DNA of 64,000 nucleotides from NCBI RefSeq assembly GCF_000428485.1, contig NZ_AUAA01000010.1, forward strand, positions 51,874 to 115,873, in the 5' to 3' direction. Every line of letters starts with the position of its first letter. The first letter of the stretch is position 1. Of this stretch, positions 8,642 through 18,286 are shown piece after piece. The position numbers and the translations under genes are program-made. Source of the DNA: Epilithonimonas tenax DSM 16811. GTDB taxonomy: Bacteria; Bacteroidota; Bacteroidia; Flavobacteriales; Weeksellaceae. Under the pieces are notes generated by a model. That model made no database searches. It was not told where the DNA came from and worked only from the letters and a program-made list of their open reading frames with translations.

Positions 8642-8658
8642 AATGACATTATGTCATT
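8642..8658. promoter_or_regulatory. 17-base palindrome upstream of lon, candidate operator
   Basis: AATGACAT (8642-8649), one central T, then ATGTCATT (8651-8658) form perfect eight-base arms. The palindrome ends nine bases before the lon ATG and so overlaps the expected ribosome-binding region. It has no T run after it and does not look like a terminator. A repressor site or an mRNA structure gating lon translation would both fit. The regulator is unknown. Confidence 0.45.
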
Positions 8659-8667
8659 CAATATACT

Positions 8668-11070
8668 ATGACAGAATTTGATAATATCAACTTTGAGGAG
8701 ATTCTTGATGAAGGTTTTGGGATTGTAGCAGAAGAAATCAATCTGGATGAACTTGGCAATCACGAGGCAGACAAAACCCAAACGGTTTTCCCAATTCTTC
8801 CCGTAAGAAATATGGTGATGTTCCCGAAAGTGATCACGCCCATTACGGCTGGAAGAGAGAAATCGAAAAAACTATTGGAAGATGCCCAAAGAGAAAATAA
8901 ACTCGTGGGAATCATCAGCCAGAAAAATCCTAATGAAGAAAACCCGTCAGAAAAAGACCTTTATCTTGTTGGCACTTTGGCGAAAATTCTTAAAATAATC
9001 ACCCTTCCGGAAGGCAATATCACGGCCATTACCAGAGGTGTTCAGAGATTTAAGGTTAAAAAATTTGTTTCTCAGGAACCTTATTTCCTGGCAGAAATCA
9101 CCAAGCAAAAAGATGCTCAGCCAAAAGATAAAGAGGAATTCTCAGCATTGATGGACAACATCAAGGATCTTGCGGAAAAAATCATCAACATCGATCCTAA
9201 TATTCCAAATGCAGCGCAATTTGCCATCAAAAACATTGATGGTGAGGAAGATCTTTTGAACTTCGTTTCTGCCAACGGCAACTTTGCTTCAGACAAAAAA
9301 CAAAGCTTATTAGACGAAAAAACCTTGATCGGACGTGCAAAAAATCTGTACGAAATGATGCACGATGATTTTCGTCATCTGGAACTCAAAAACCAGATCC
9401 ATCAGAAAACTAGCAAAGATCTGGACAAGCAACAACGCGAATATTTTCTGAATCAGCAGATCCGAACCATTCAGGACGAATTGGGTGGCGGCGCAGAATC
9501 TGATGCAGATGAACTGAGAAAAAAAGCGGCAAAATTAAAATGGAGTGACGATGTAGAAAAGCACTTCGAGAAAGAACTCCAAAGACTTTCAAGACAACAC
9601 TCCAGCTCGCCGGATTATAATGTCCAGCGTAATTATCTGGACTTTTTTACAGATCTTCCTTGGGAACATTATTCCAAAGACGCCTTTGATCTGAACAAGG
9701 CAGAAAAGCTTTTGGATAAAGAACATTTTGGATTGGAAGATATCAAGAAAAGAATTCTGGAACACATTGCCGTTCTGAAACTGAAGAACGATATGAAGTC
9801 GCCAATACTTTGTTTGGTGGGTCCTCCGGGTGTTGGGAAAACCTCATTAGGAAAATCCGTGGCTGATGCTTTGGGCAGAAAATACGTGCGTGTTTCTCTT
9901 GGTGGACTGCACGACGAAAGCGAGATCCGTGGACACAGAAAAACCTACATTGGCGCAATGGCCGGAAGAATTTTGCAGTCTATCAAAAAATCAGGCACTT
10001 CAAATCCTGTAATCGTATTAGACGAGATCGATAAATTAGGTCAAGGCGCTCACGGTGATCCGAGTTCAGCATTGCTTGAAGTTCTTGATCCTGAACAGAA
10101 TAACAATTTCTACGATAATTTCTTAGAATTAGGCTACGACCTTTCAAAAGTGATGTTTATCGCAACGGCAAATTCATTATCAACCGTTCAGCGTCCGCTT
10201 CTGGACAGAATGGAGATCATCAGCATCGCAGGTTACACTTTGGAAGAAAAGATCGAGATTGCAAAACGACACTTGATCAAAAAACAACTTCGTGAAAACG
10301 GTTTGGAGACCAGATATCTGAAACTCGGAAATGCGGAATTGAAACATATTATTGATGCTCATACTTCAGAAAGCGGCGTCAGATCACTTGAGAAAAAGAT
10401 TGCGGGAGTTGCCCGTTGGGTTGCATTACAAATTGCAATGGAAAAGGAATTTGATCCGAAGATTTCAGTCGATAAAGTTGATGAAATTCTTGGCGTTCCA
10501 AGACCGAAAACCTTGGCGGAGATCACAGACGTTCCCGGTGTTGTCACAGGTTTGGCATGGACCAGCGTTGGCGGTGATATTCTTTTCATAGAAAGCATTC
10601 TTTCCAAAGGGAAAGGAGCGCTTACAATGACCGGAAATCTCGGAAATGTGATGAAAGAGTCTGCAACCATCGCGCTGGAATTTATCAAGGCACATTACGA
10701 AGAATTAGGCATTTCTGAAGATGATATCGAAAAGAAAAACATCCACGTTCACGTTCCGGAAGGCGCCACTCCAAAAGATGGTCCATCTGCCGGTATAGCC
10801 ATGCTGACCTCGATGGTTTCCAGCTACAAAAACATCAAAGTGAAACCACATTTGGCAATGACAGGCGAGATCACACTCCGTGGAAAAGTTTTGCCAGTCG
10901 GCGGAATCAAAGAGAAATTACTGGCGGCAACCAGAGCCGGAATCAGAGAAGTGATCCTTTGTGAAGCCAATAGAAAAGATGTGGAGGAAATCAAAAAAGA
11001 TTATTTGAAGCACCTGAAAGTCAATTACGTGACCAATATGACTGAAGTTATCAAAATCGCCCTGACGTAG
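8668..11070 (+). CDS. lon: ATP-dependent protease Lon
   Basis: Lon is a soluble homo-oligomeric AAA+ serine protease that degrades misfolded and regulatory proteins. The 800 residues run through an N-terminal substrate-binding domain (starting near FPILPVRNMVMFP), a coiled linker, Walker A GPPGVGKT (385-392), the Walker B region VIVLDEIDK, and the C-terminal peptidase with Ser707 in PKDGPSAG and Lys750 in GGIKEK, the Ser-Lys dyad. Length and motifs are complete. It is monocistronic, with a strong terminator after it and a palindrome just before the ATG. Confidence 0.98.
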   Translation: MTEFDNINFEEILDEGFGIVAEEINLDELGNHEADKTQTVFPILPVRNMVMFPKVITPITAGREKSKKLLEDAQRENKLVGIISQKNPNEENPSEKDLYLVGTLAKILKIITLPEGNITAITRGVQRFKVKKFVSQEPYFLAEITKQKDAQPKDKEEFSALMDNIKDLAEKIINIDPNIPNAAQFAIKNIDGEEDLLNFVSANGNFASDKKQSLLDEKTLIGRAKNLYEMMHDDFRHLELKNQIHQKTSKDLDKQQREYFLNQQIRTIQDELGGGAESDADELRKKAAKLKWSDDVEKHFEKELQRLSRQHSSSPDYNVQRNYLDFFTDLPWEHYSKDAFDLNKAEKLLDKEHFGLEDIKKRILEHIAVLKLKNDMKSPILCLVGPPGVGKTSLGKSVADALGRKYVRVSLGGLHDESEIRGHRKTYIGAMAGRILQSIKKSGTSNPVIVLDEIDKLGQGAHGDPSSALLEVLDPEQNNNFYDNFLELGYDLSKVMFIATANSLSTVQRPLLDRMEIISIAGYTLEEKIEIAKRHLIKKQLRENGLETRYLKLGNAELKHIIDAHTSESGVRSLEKKIAGVARWVALQIAMEKEFDPKISVDKVDEILGVPRPKTLAEITDVPGVVTGLAWTSVGGDILFIESILSKGKGALTMTGNLGNVMKESATIALEFIKAHYEELGISEDDIEKKNIHVHVPEGATPKDGPSAGIAMLTSMVSSYKNIKVKPHLAMTGEITLRGKVLPVGGIKEKLLAATRAGIREVILCEANRKDVEEIKKDYLKHLKVNYVTNMTEVIKIALT

Positions 11071-11098
11071 AGTACCACATCTTATAAGTAACCATATC

Positions 11099-11137
11099 AA
11101 TCTGTTCGAGAATATTTCCCGAACAGATTTTTATTTT
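11099..11137 (+). terminator. Terminator of lon
   Basis: AATCTGTTCG (11099-11108) pairs with CGAACAGATT (11120-11129), followed by TTTTTATTTT. It is a strong Rho-independent terminator 28 bases after the lon stop codon. Confidence 0.9.
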
Positions 11138-11202
11138 AATTTTCAAGTCTTTTTTTCATTAAATTGCTTCTTACGAATTGCACCAAAATATTCGAACAAA
11201 GC

Positions 11203-11409
11203 ATGGGAATTACCGCACTATTTTTAATTCTATTAATAATCTTGATATTTTTGGTCTCGTACATTCCAAAACTTACATTTCGAAAAAAGATTTTCATTGT
11301 AATGGCTGCTTTATTGGTCTGTTTTGCTGTTTTGGCCTTCCTGTTTGCGACGCAATTTGGCGAAAGAAAGCCTATGCAGGAAAACAATTCTGTAGAAATA
11401 GTAGACTAA
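11203..11409 (+). CDS. Small two-helix membrane protein, unknown function
   Basis: From ATG 11203 the 68-residue product has two hydrophobic segments (about residues 2-20 and 26-46) separated by a short basic loop (KLTFRKK), and a polar acidic tail ending NNSVEIVD. An earlier in-frame start at 11164 would add an implausible polar leader immediately after the lon terminator. The helix-loop-helix pattern with positive-inside charges supports a real coding sequence over the antisense frame. No family is recognised. Confidence 0.5.
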   Translation: MGITALFLILLIILIFLVSYIPKLTFRKKIFIVMAALLVCFAVLAFLFATQFGERKPMQENNSVEIVD

Positions 11410-11583
11410 ACTTGTTACAGTTGCTTTGATATTAATCTAGATCAAGATCTGGATATTCATCGATAATAGAGAAAAACACAAAACGCTGATCAGCTGAAAA
11501 TTTGATTATTTTCCGAATAGAATTTGATACTTCAAAAAAAAACAATACCGTTGCACCGAGAAAGTAAGTTCAACGAACAAAAA

Positions 11584-11612
11584 AAAAGAGACTTAATGAA
11601 AAGCCTCTTTTA
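11584..11612 (-). terminator. Terminator downstream of psd
   Basis: AAAAGAG-A-CTT and AAG-C-CTCTTTT form a stem (11584-11611) with one mismatch and a short AATGA loop. On the minus strand it is followed by a T run (the A run at 11581-11587). It lies about 20 bases after the psd stop and would end the rsfS-to-psd operon. The rest of the gap 11410-11632 shows nothing I can interpret. Confidence 0.65.
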
Positions 11613-11632
11613 AATTTTATAGCGGTGGGGAA

Positions 11633-12286
11633 TTAATCTCTCATTCTTGCAATGACATCTATTCCGCCTTTTGTTTTATCGCCGATCTTGCAAAGAATCT
11701 CTGTGTCCAGAGGAAGAAAAACGTCCATTCTGGAACCGAATTTAATAAAACCAAACTCGTGACCCGCTTTGGCTTCATCTTGTACGTTACAGTAGAAAAC
11801 GATTCTCCTCGCCACATAGCCGGCAATCTGGCGGAAAACCACATTGTGATTGGTCAGACTTTTCACGGCAACAGTGGTTCTTTCGTTCTCAGTAGATGAT
11901 TTCTCGTGCCAAGCCACCAGATATTTTCCCGGATGGTATTTCTTATAAATCACATCTCCACTTACCGGATAGCGGCAGATATGGACATTAAGAGGTGACA
12001 TAAAGATAGAAACCTGAATGCATTTGTCCTTGATGAATTCATCTTCAACGACTTCTTTTATCATCACGACTTTGCCATCAACCGGCGCGATGACATTTTC
12101 TGTATGATCCAGAATGGCTCTGGTAGGAACACGGAAAAACCAAAATATCAATCCCAACATGACCAATAGCGGAATCAGGATGACCAAAGACCACAATTGC
12201 AAATAATAGATGGATATGGTTCCGATAAACGCAATAAACAGTATTGCAACGATCAAGGTCCCTTTTGATTCTTTATGAAGCTTCAT
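11633..12286 (-). CDS. psd: Phosphatidylserine decarboxylase proenzyme family protein
   Basis: Psd decarboxylates phosphatidylserine to phosphatidylethanolamine, the main zwitterionic phospholipid. The 217-residue protein has two N-terminal membrane helices (about residues 9-28 and 32-52), then the core with APVDGKV (67-73), the conserved His in SPLNVHICR (His102) and FIKFGSRMD near the C terminus. Self-cleavage between Gly184 and Ser185 would create the pyruvoyl cofactor. This is the short Psd type found in Bacteroidota. It is the last gene of the operon and follows cdsA, which makes the CDP-diacylglycerol precursor. Confidence 0.92.
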   Translation of the reverse strand: MKLHKESKGTLIVAILFIAFIGTISIYYLQLWSLVILIPLLVMLGLIFWFFRVPTRAILDHTENVIAPVDGKVVMIKEVVEDEFIKDKCIQVSIFMSPLNVHICRYPVSGDVIYKKYHPGKYLVAWHEKSSTENERTTVAVKSLTNHNVVFRQIAGYVARRIVFYCNVQDEAKAGHEFGFIKFGSRMDVFLPLDTEILCKIGDKTKGGIDVIARMRD

Positions 12287-12297
12287 ATGATAAAATC

Positions 12298-13185
12298 TTA
12301 AACTAATTTTTCTAAAATAAAATATAAATAGACCACAGGAACGCAGATGATGAAGCTATCCAGTCTATCCAAAACGCCGCCATGACCAGGCATGATATTC
12401 CCACTGTCTTTGACTGCAAAACTACGTTTTAACTGACTTTCTACCAAATCGCCCAACGGAGCAAAAACAGACACCAAAAAACCAACAACCATCCAGTTCC
12501 CGCGAAGATCCGCAAAATGTTGTTCTACGAAAAATCCTAAAACCAAGGTCAAAACTACGCCACCAGCAAAGCCTTCCCAGGTTTTTTTTGGCGAAATCCT
12601 GGGTGCCATCTTGTGCTTACCGAAGAATTTCCCGGTGAGATAAGCGAAAGTATCACTGCTCCAGATCAATACAAATAGCATAAAAACCTCCAGCGTCAAG
12701 GTTTTACCAGGATCCACTGTGCTGAACTTCGGTAAGCCTAAAGAAAATGCGAAAGGTAAAGTCACGTAAACAACGGTGAAAATCAGTTTTCCGTTTTCGA
12801 AGTAAAGTTCTCTGGAATATTTAAAAAGTGTCACTACGGCAATTACAATCAACCCTAAAGCGAGAATCTCACTGAAATAATTATGGATGCTATAACTATT
12901 AAGAAAATCATGATGGAAAAACCGCTGCGTAAATCGATAATAAACAATGGCGGCAACCGGAAAAACCAGCCATTTGTAAATGCTGTTATCAAATTTCATC
13001 ATCCTGATACATTCGTAAAGGCCAACGACCAAAAAGAAGGTCATCAATCCGTAAAAAAGATACTGCTGTTTAAGTTGTGGCAGGAAACTGCCAAATAGGT
13101 ATTCTCCTAGTGGAGTGGTGCAAATAGCAATCACCAGAACATAAATGATCCCGGAAATGGTACGCTGAATGAAATTTTTATCCAA
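12298..13185 (-). CDS. cdsA: Phosphatidate cytidylyltransferase
   Basis: CdsA converts phosphatidic acid and CTP to CDP-diacylglycerol, the branch point for all phospholipids. The 295-residue protein has about eight membrane helices, and its C-terminal part carries the family signature: SPKKTWEGFAGG and then PGHGGVLDRLDS. The start ATG at 13185 lies nine bases downstream of the LUD-domain gene, and psd follows after 11 bases, so this is one transcript. Confidence 0.95.
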   Translation of the reverse strand: MDKNFIQRTISGIIYVLVIAICTTPLGEYLFGSFLPQLKQQYLFYGLMTFFLVVGLYECIRMMKFDNSIYKWLVFPVAAIVYYRFTQRFFHHDFLNSYSIHNYFSEILALGLIVIAVVTLFKYSRELYFENGKLIFTVVYVTLPFAFSLGLPKFSTVDPGKTLTLEVFMLFVLIWSSDTFAYLTGKFFGKHKMAPRISPKKTWEGFAGGVVLTLVLGFFVEQHFADLRGNWMVVGFLVSVFAPLGDLVESQLKRSFAVKDSGNIMPGHGGVLDRLDSFIICVPVVYLYFILEKLV

Positions 13186-13194
13186 AACTGAAAT

Positions 13195-13773
13195 TTAATC
13201 TTCCAGCAAAAGTAAGAAAAGTTTGGTATTATCCTTATTAGGTGTGTCTAATTTGGACTGACTTCCGCTGATTGAGGTCAAATTTTTAAGATTGCCGGCA
13301 CGTTTGACCTTCATCATTGCTTCGTTCAGGTTGCTTGCAATCTGAGAAACATTGGCCATGATGATAATCTTGCTTGGTAATCTTGATGAATGGTAATGAA
13401 GGATATTGTTATGGGAAAGCATAATTCTGCCATCAAAAGCAATGAGATGTTCGCAAGTGATAAATGCGGCATCATTCTGCTCTGTCAATTCCGGAGAATA
13501 GGGGGTTTTGATGACGTCCAAGAAATTTCTAAGATCCTGATCCCAACAGAAAACGTCCTTTACCTGCTCTATCTTGATAATCTGATTGAGCGTCTGTAGC
13601 GCTTCAGATTCATCTGCACAATAGTTAAAAAAACCTCCAGAAAGTGTGAACAGTTGTGCAAATTTATAATCCAAATCTGCATCACGAAGTTGATCGGCCA
13701 GTTTGGTAACATCTGGCTGCTCTTCTTCGGGCTGATTCATTATTTTATTGACGAGTTTTTTGAACAGACTCAA
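13195..13773 (-). CDS. LUD-domain protein (LutC-like)
   Basis: The 192-residue protein matches the LUD family seen in lactate-utilisation proteins LutB/LutC. Features include the segment NDAAFITCEHLIAFDGRIM, a central IIIMANVSQI and a basic region, before an unusual acidic-hydrophobic tail LFLLLLED. It lies between ftsH and cdsA, an arrangement that recurs in flavobacteria, and no lactate genes are nearby. The function in this setting is unknown. Confidence 0.75.
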   Translation of the reverse strand: MSLFKKLVNKIMNQPEEEQPDVTKLADQLRDADLDYKFAQLFTLSGGFFNYCADESEALQTLNQIIKIEQVKDVFCWDQDLRNFLDVIKTPYSPELTEQNDAAFITCEHLIAFDGRIMLSHNNILHYHSSRLPSKIIIMANVSQIASNLNEAMMKVKRAGNLKNLTSISGSQSKLDTPNKDNTKLFLLLLED

Positions 13774-13848
13774 TTTTTCTAAGCTTTAATTAATACAAAT
13801 GTAAAAAAATAATTATAATCGGCTAAAAACCAAAACTTTATTTTAAAA

Positions 13849-13876
13849 GAAAATCCTAAATAAAATTAGGATTTTC
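13849..13876 (-). terminator. Hairpin downstream of ftsH
   Basis: GAAAATCCTAA (13849-13859) and TTAGGATTTTC (13866-13876) form a perfect 11-base-pair stem with loop ATAAAA. On the minus strand it follows the ftsH stop by about 25 bases and runs into T-rich sequence. It may reduce, rather than abolish, read-through into the LUD-cdsA-psd genes. Confidence 0.65.
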
Positions 13877-13901
13877 TTTATATAATGCTGTTAAATAAGG
13901 T

Positions 13902-15863
13902 TTAACCTTCTGGATTTAAGACGTTTCCGGCATCTGCAGGATTATCAAGACTTGAGACAGGCTTTTCTGTCAATTCTGGATCCCAAGCACGTTTCCCAAA
14001 TATTTCTTCAAGATCTTCACGGAAAATGACTTCTTTTTCCAAAAGTTTAGTAGCCAAAGCGTCTAATTTATCTCTATTTTCTGTGAGAATATGGACTGCT
14101 CTTGCATATTGCGTCTCTACTAATTTGGAGATTTCTTCATCAATGAGTTTCGCAGTTTGCTCTGAGTATGGTTTTCCAAAACTGTATTCTGATTGACCTG
14201 AACTGTCGTAGTAAGAAATGTTCCCCACTTTGTCATTGAGACCATAGATCGTCACCATTGCCTGAGCTTGTTTTGTCACCCTTTCAAGATCTGACAAGGC
14301 ACCAGTGGAAATATTACCAAAAACAGCTTGTTCTGCTGCTCTACCGCCCAGAGTTGCACAGATCTCGTCCAACATTTGTTGAGTGGTCGTCAGCTGTCTT
14401 TCTTCCGGAAGATACCAAGCGGCACCCAGTGAACGGCCTCTCGGAACGATTGTTACTTTCAGAAGGGGAGCTGCGTGCTCTACCAACCAAGAGATCGTGG
14501 CGTGACCAGCTTCGTGGAAGGCTACTCTTCTTTTTTCGGAAGGTTTGATGGCTTTATTTTTCTTCTCCAGACCACCAATGATTCTATCTACAGCGTCCAA
14601 GAAATCTTGTTTATTAACAGACTCGTGAGAGTTTCTTGCCGCGATCAATGCTGCTTCATTACAAACATTGGCGATATCAGCACCGCTGAATCCTGGCGTT
14701 TGCTTTGCTAAAAATTCTCTGTCAATGGTGTCATCCAACTTGATTTTAGCCAAATGGACATCAAAGATCTGTTGTCTCTCATGCAGTTCCGGAAGATCTA
14801 CATAAATAGAACGGTCAAAACGGCCCGCTCTCATTAATGCTTTATCCAAAATATCAGCACGATTTGTAGCAGCCATCACGATCACATTGACATCTGTCCC
14901 AAAACCATCCATTTCTGTAAGTAATTGATTCAGCGTATTTTCACGCTCGTCATTACCGCCTTGGAAACCACCTTTTCCTCTTGCTCTACCGATAGCATCG
15001 ATCTCATCAATAAAAATAATGGCAGGAGATTTCGCCTTTGCCTGAGCAAAAAGATCTCTCACTCTGGAGGCTCCAACGCCCACAAACATTTCTACAAAAT
15101 CTGAACCTGACAAAGAGAAAAACGGAACTTTAGCTTCACCTGCAACGGCTTTCGCCAATAAGGTTTTACCAGTTCCCGGAGGACCTACCAGAAGAACGCC
15201 TTTCGGGATCTTACCTCCTAGTTTCGTGTATTTTTCTGAGTTCTTCAAGAAATCTACAACTTCCTGCACTTCTTCTTTAGCCCCTTCTAACCCTGCAACA
15301 TCTTTAAAAGTGACTTGCAATTTGTCCTTTTCATCAAATAATTTGGCTTTTGATTTTCCAATGCTGAAGATCTGGCCGCCAGGTCCGCCAGCGCCACCTC
15401 CCATTTTTCTGAAAATGAAGAAGTACAACAGGGCGAAAAGTCCGCCCCACAGTGCTAAGGTAAACAGCAGCTCGGAAAAACCACTTTGGCTTTTACCGAA
15501 CTCCATTCTTGCCTGTGTAGGCAATTTGGAATTGATGCTTTCAAATCTTTCCTGGAAATATCTAAGATCACCATAAGTCAGGACAAAGTCGGGACTTGGT
15601 TTGATATTGATCACAGAAAGCGGATCATTTTCTTTATCTGTTTTCTTTAATTCTGCTTTCGCAGTTTTTGTCAGATAAACATCAGCTTTGAAATTGTCTC
15701 TATAGACCATTACTTCGCCAACTTTTCCTTTTTCTACAAGTGTGTAAAATTCTTTTTCATCAATGTTTTTTACCATAGAATCTCCAAGAATCCCTGGAAG
15801 AAATATGAGTAAAATGAGTCCCAACAAAACGGGTATAAACCAGTTGAATCCTTTGTTATTCAT
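13902..15863 (-). CDS. ftsH: ATP-dependent zinc metalloprotease FtsH
   Basis: FtsH is a membrane-bound AAA+ protease that extracts and degrades membrane and regulatory proteins. The 653 residues show TM1 (about 7-24), an extracytoplasmic domain, TM2 (132-151), Walker A GPPGTGKT (227-234), Walker [10 protein letters not shown] (282-290), the SRH region, and the zinc motif HEAGH (450-454). The C-terminal tail is Pro/Asp-rich. rsfS lies 39 bases upstream on the same strand, the usual flavobacterial order. Confidence 0.98.
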   Translation of the reverse strand: MNNKGFNWFIPVLLGLILLIFLPGILGDSMVKNIDEKEFYTLVEKGKVGEVMVYRDNFKADVYLTKTAKAELKKTDKENDPLSVINIKPSPDFVLTYGDLRYFQERFESINSKLPTQARMEFGKSQSGFSELLFTLALWGGLFALLYFFIFRKMGGGAGGPGGQIFSIGKSKAKLFDEKDKLQVTFKDVAGLEGAKEEVQEVVDFLKNSEKYTKLGGKIPKGVLLVGPPGTGKTLLAKAVAGEAKVPFFSLSGSDFVEMFVGVGASRVRDLFAQAKAKSPAIIFIDEIDAIGRARGKGGFQGGNDERENTLNQLLTEMDGFGTDVNVIVMAATNRADILDKALMRAGRFDRSIYVDLPELHERQQIFDVHLAKIKLDDTIDREFLAKQTPGFSGADIANVCNEAALIAARNSHESVNKQDFLDAVDRIIGGLEKKNKAIKPSEKRRVAFHEAGHATISWLVEHAAPLLKVTIVPRGRSLGAAWYLPEERQLTTTQQMLDEICATLGGRAAEQAVFGNISTGALSDLERVTKQAQAMVTIYGLNDKVGNISYYDSSGQSEYSFGKPYSEQTAKLIDEEISKLVETQYARAVHILTENRDKLDALATKLLEKEVIFREDLEEIFGKRAWDPELTEKPVSSLDNPADAGNVLNPEG

Positions 15864-15902
15864 TTTTATTTTTTAAAGATTGATGATGCTAAAGCGCATC
15901 TT

Positions 15903-16265
15903 TTAACTTTCTATTTTTGTGATTTTTGCATCACCCCAAAGTTCTTCGATATCGTAATATTCACGGATCTCTTTTTGGAAAATGTGCACAACCACAGAAA
16001 CGTAATCTACCAAAACCCACATAGAGTTTTCAGTACCTTCTACATGCCAAGGTCTGTCATTGAGGTCGTTTCTTACGTTTTTTTGGATGTTTCCAGCGAT
16101 GGCAGACACCTGCGTATTAGAATTTCCACTGCAGATGATAAATGTTTCTGCTGCTGCATTTTCTATTCCGGTTAAATCGAAGACCAAAATATCTTCCCCC
16201 TTTGTATCTTGAATCGAATCTACGATCTTATCGATTAATAATTGTTTTTCTGTAATTTTACTCAT
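15903..16265 (-). CDS. rsfS: Ribosome silencing factor RsfS
   Basis: RsfS binds ribosomal protein uL14 on the 50S subunit and blocks subunit joining under poor nutrition. The 120-residue protein has the family pattern: an N-terminal helix, DILVFDLTGIENAAAETFIICSG read as the first strand pair, then WHVEGTENSMWVLVDYVSVVVHIF and a C-terminal YDIEELWGDA. It heads the operon with ftsH and is divergent from birA (88 bases between starts). Confidence 0.95.
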   Translation of the reverse strand: MSKITEKQLLIDKIVDSIQDTKGEDILVFDLTGIENAAAETFIICSGNSNTQVSAIAGNIQKNVRNDLNDRPWHVEGTENSMWVLVDYVSVVVHIFQKEIREYYDIEELWGDAKITKIES

Positions 16266-16353
16266 TCAAAAAATTGTCTAATTTGCAAATTTATTGATTT
16301 TTATCTATTTATCTTTTGTTTCTGACGTTTATTATCTCTTAAAGTTTTCATAA

Positions 16354-17064
16354 ATGACCCATTTACACCATATCGAAAATTGTTTTTCTACAAATGACGA
16401 AATTATCTCTCTTTTAGGTGAAGACGAATCAACTGCCGTTTTTACTTTTAATCAAACAAAAGGTCGTGGCCAGTACGGCAATCTATGGCAAGTGATCCCG
16501 AACGAAAACCTGGCGTACTCTCTCGCGACAAAAACTGCTAACGTTCCTATTTCCGATACCTTCGTCAATTACTATACCGCTATCATCGTCCGGGATTTTC
16601 TTGCCAATCTGACAAACGCGACGGCAAAAATAAAATGGCCAAATGATATTATCCTGAATGGTAAAAAGGTCTGTGGTATTCTGACCGAAAAAAAAAGAAT
16701 CAACAACAACGAAAATTTTATCATTGGAATCGGCATTAATATTTTGCAGTCCGATTTTTCACACCTGCCGAAAGCTGGCTCTGTACTGTCTGTCACAGGA
16801 TTAAGTTTTGACCTGAAGGTGTTTGCAGAGAAATTCCACAACCATGTCAGCTCAAAAATGGAAAATATGGATTCTGAAAATAAAATTTTAACAGAATACA
16901 ATCATGAGCTTTTCAGAAAAGATGAGATTTCGGTTTTTCAGAAAAACGATTTGCGCCAAAATGGCATCATCAAAAATGCTGACAAAAATGGTTTTCTCTG
17001 GATCGATCTGGAAAATGAAGGCCTGCAGAAGTTCTTTCATAAGGAGATAGAACTGCTTTACTGA
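16354..17064 (+). CDS. birA: Biotin--[acetyl-CoA-carboxylase] ligase
   Basis: The enzyme activates biotin as biotinyl-AMP and attaches it to the carboxyl-carrier protein. The 236-residue protein contains TKGRGQYGNLW (the adenylate loop, GRGQ type), KIKWPNDIILNGKKVCGIL (biotin-binding Lys) and a short C-terminal SH3-like domain. The N-terminal DNA-binding domain of E. coli BirA is absent, so it is a ligase only and not a repressor. It ends convergently with the LptF/G gene. Confidence 0.93.
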   Translation: MTHLHHIENCFSTNDEIISLLGEDESTAVFTFNQTKGRGQYGNLWQVIPNENLAYSLATKTANVPISDTFVNYYTAIIVRDFLANLTNATAKIKWPNDIILNGKKVCGILTEKKRINNNENFIIGIGINILQSDFSHLPKAGSVLSVTGLSFDLKVFAEKFHNHVSSKMENMDSENKILTEYNHELFRKDEISVFQKNDLRQNGIIKNADKNGFLWIDLENEGLQKFFHKEIELLY

Positions 17065-17115
17065 GGACCTTTATTTTTTGATTAAACAGTTTTAAAATTT
17101 CACATTAAACAAAAA

Positions 17116-18210
17116 TTACTGATTCGCTCTTTTGATGTAAAGATAAGCAGCAATAGGTGCAAAAATGATATTTGGAAGCCACATGGCCAAAAGTGGCGTC
17201 AGTGTTTTGTTTTCGGAAACCACATTGAGAACCTGAAAAGAGAATACAAACAGGAAGGCCAAAGCGATTCCCAAAGCGAGATTAAGCCCCAGTCCGCCCC
17301 GTTTTTTCTGAGACGATAGTGACAAGCCCAAAAACGTGAGAATAATGATGGAAACAGGCATAGATGTTCTTTGATAAAGTTCGTTGTAAAAAGAGGTCAC
17401 ATTGTTGTTCCCTTTCATTTTCTCGCGATTGATCAAGTTTAATAATTCTGGAGTGGTTTTGTTCTGAGCCACCAGTTTATCCGGAAATAATTCTGAAGGT
17501 GGCAATTTGAAATCCTGAGTTTTGGAAGCGCCTTGCGCAAGAATTTCGGTATCATTCTTCGCTGCAGTTCTTTCGATATAATTATTAATAATGAATTTTT
17601 TCGTCTTCTCATCCCACTGGATATCCATCGCCGTGATCTGATAAAGCAACTTTTTGTTCTTATCAAATTTTTGATACATATAGCCAGAACCGCGGTTTTC
17701 CTTTTTATTATAGCTGTTGACGAAGATGTATTCATTAGGGTTGATATTGGAGGCAATGCTCATATTTCCGAGCAACTTCTCCTTGTTCACACTGTTATAA
17801 GTATAAGGTTCTAGGATATTTTTTTGGATATTGGCCCACGGTAAAATAAAATGATTCACCGCCAACGTCACTATAAATATTAATAAAGAAGTAATCAGAT
17901 ATGGTCTTGCAAACCTATGGAAACTAGCGCCGCTACTGATGATGGCAACAATTTCTGTATTATTAGCCATCTTGGAAGTGAAAAAAATCACCGTAATGAA
18001 AACGAGGATCGACATAAAGGTCAGGATCAGATTCAGGATCCAGAACGGATAGAAATTAAGCAAAAAATATCCTACTGTAAAGCCGTTGCTTTCAATCCGC
18101 GGCGTTTTCGCCTGCACATCCACAACCATAATGATGATAGACAAAAGCGCCAACATAAAAATGAGGGTTCCCAAATATTTTTTGATGACGTAAAGGTCTA
18201 TGATTTTCAT
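17116..18210 (-). CDS. LptF/LptG family permease (lipopolysaccharide export)
   Basis: LptF and LptG form the inner-membrane part of the ABC machine that pulls lipopolysaccharide out of the bilayer. The 364-residue protein begins MKIIDLYVIKKYLGTLIF, the cytoplasm-facing start and TM1, has three N-terminal and three C-terminal membrane helices, and has a periplasmic beta-jellyroll of about 160 residues between them. LptF and LptG cannot be told apart here. It is the last gene of the glycosyltransferase-DUF4296-tgt operon. Confidence 0.9.
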   Translation of the reverse strand: MKIIDLYVIKKYLGTLIFMLALLSIIIMVVDVQAKTPRIESNGFTVGYFLLNFYPFWILNLILTFMSILVFITVIFFTSKMANNTEIVAIISSGASFHRFARPYLITSLLIFIVTLAVNHFILPWANIQKNILEPYTYNSVNKEKLLGNMSIASNINPNEYIFVNSYNKKENRGSGYMYQKFDKNKKLLYQITAMDIQWDEKTKKFIINNYIERTAAKNDTEILAQGASKTQDFKLPPSELFPDKLVAQNKTTPELLNLINREKMKGNNNVTSFYNELYQRTSMPVSIIILTFLGLSLSSQKKRGGLGLNLALGIALAFLFVFSFQVLNVVSENKTLTPLLAMWLPNIIFAPIAAYLYIKRANQ

Positions 18211-18221
18211 CGAGTTACAAA

Positions 18222-18247
18222 TTGATAAATGATGATTGATAATTAAT
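18222..18247. repeat. Low-complexity GATAAATGAT-type repeat
   Basis: TTGATAAATGATGATTGATAATTAA lies (split over its length) between the LptF/G start codon and the tgt stop. Related words recur at 25562-25585, 25951-25980, 28611-28688 and 42310-42386, each time at a gene boundary. Confidence 0.45.
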
Positions 18248-18286
18248 TTCTGAATCTCGCTTCTTTTTACTGTTCTCCGGTTTATT

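Noticed and set aside
11136..11387. 83-codon minus-strand frame opposite the small membrane protein gene
   Set aside because: The plus-strand frame has a two-helix membrane pattern with sensible charges; the minus frame has no pattern and overlaps the lon terminator side.
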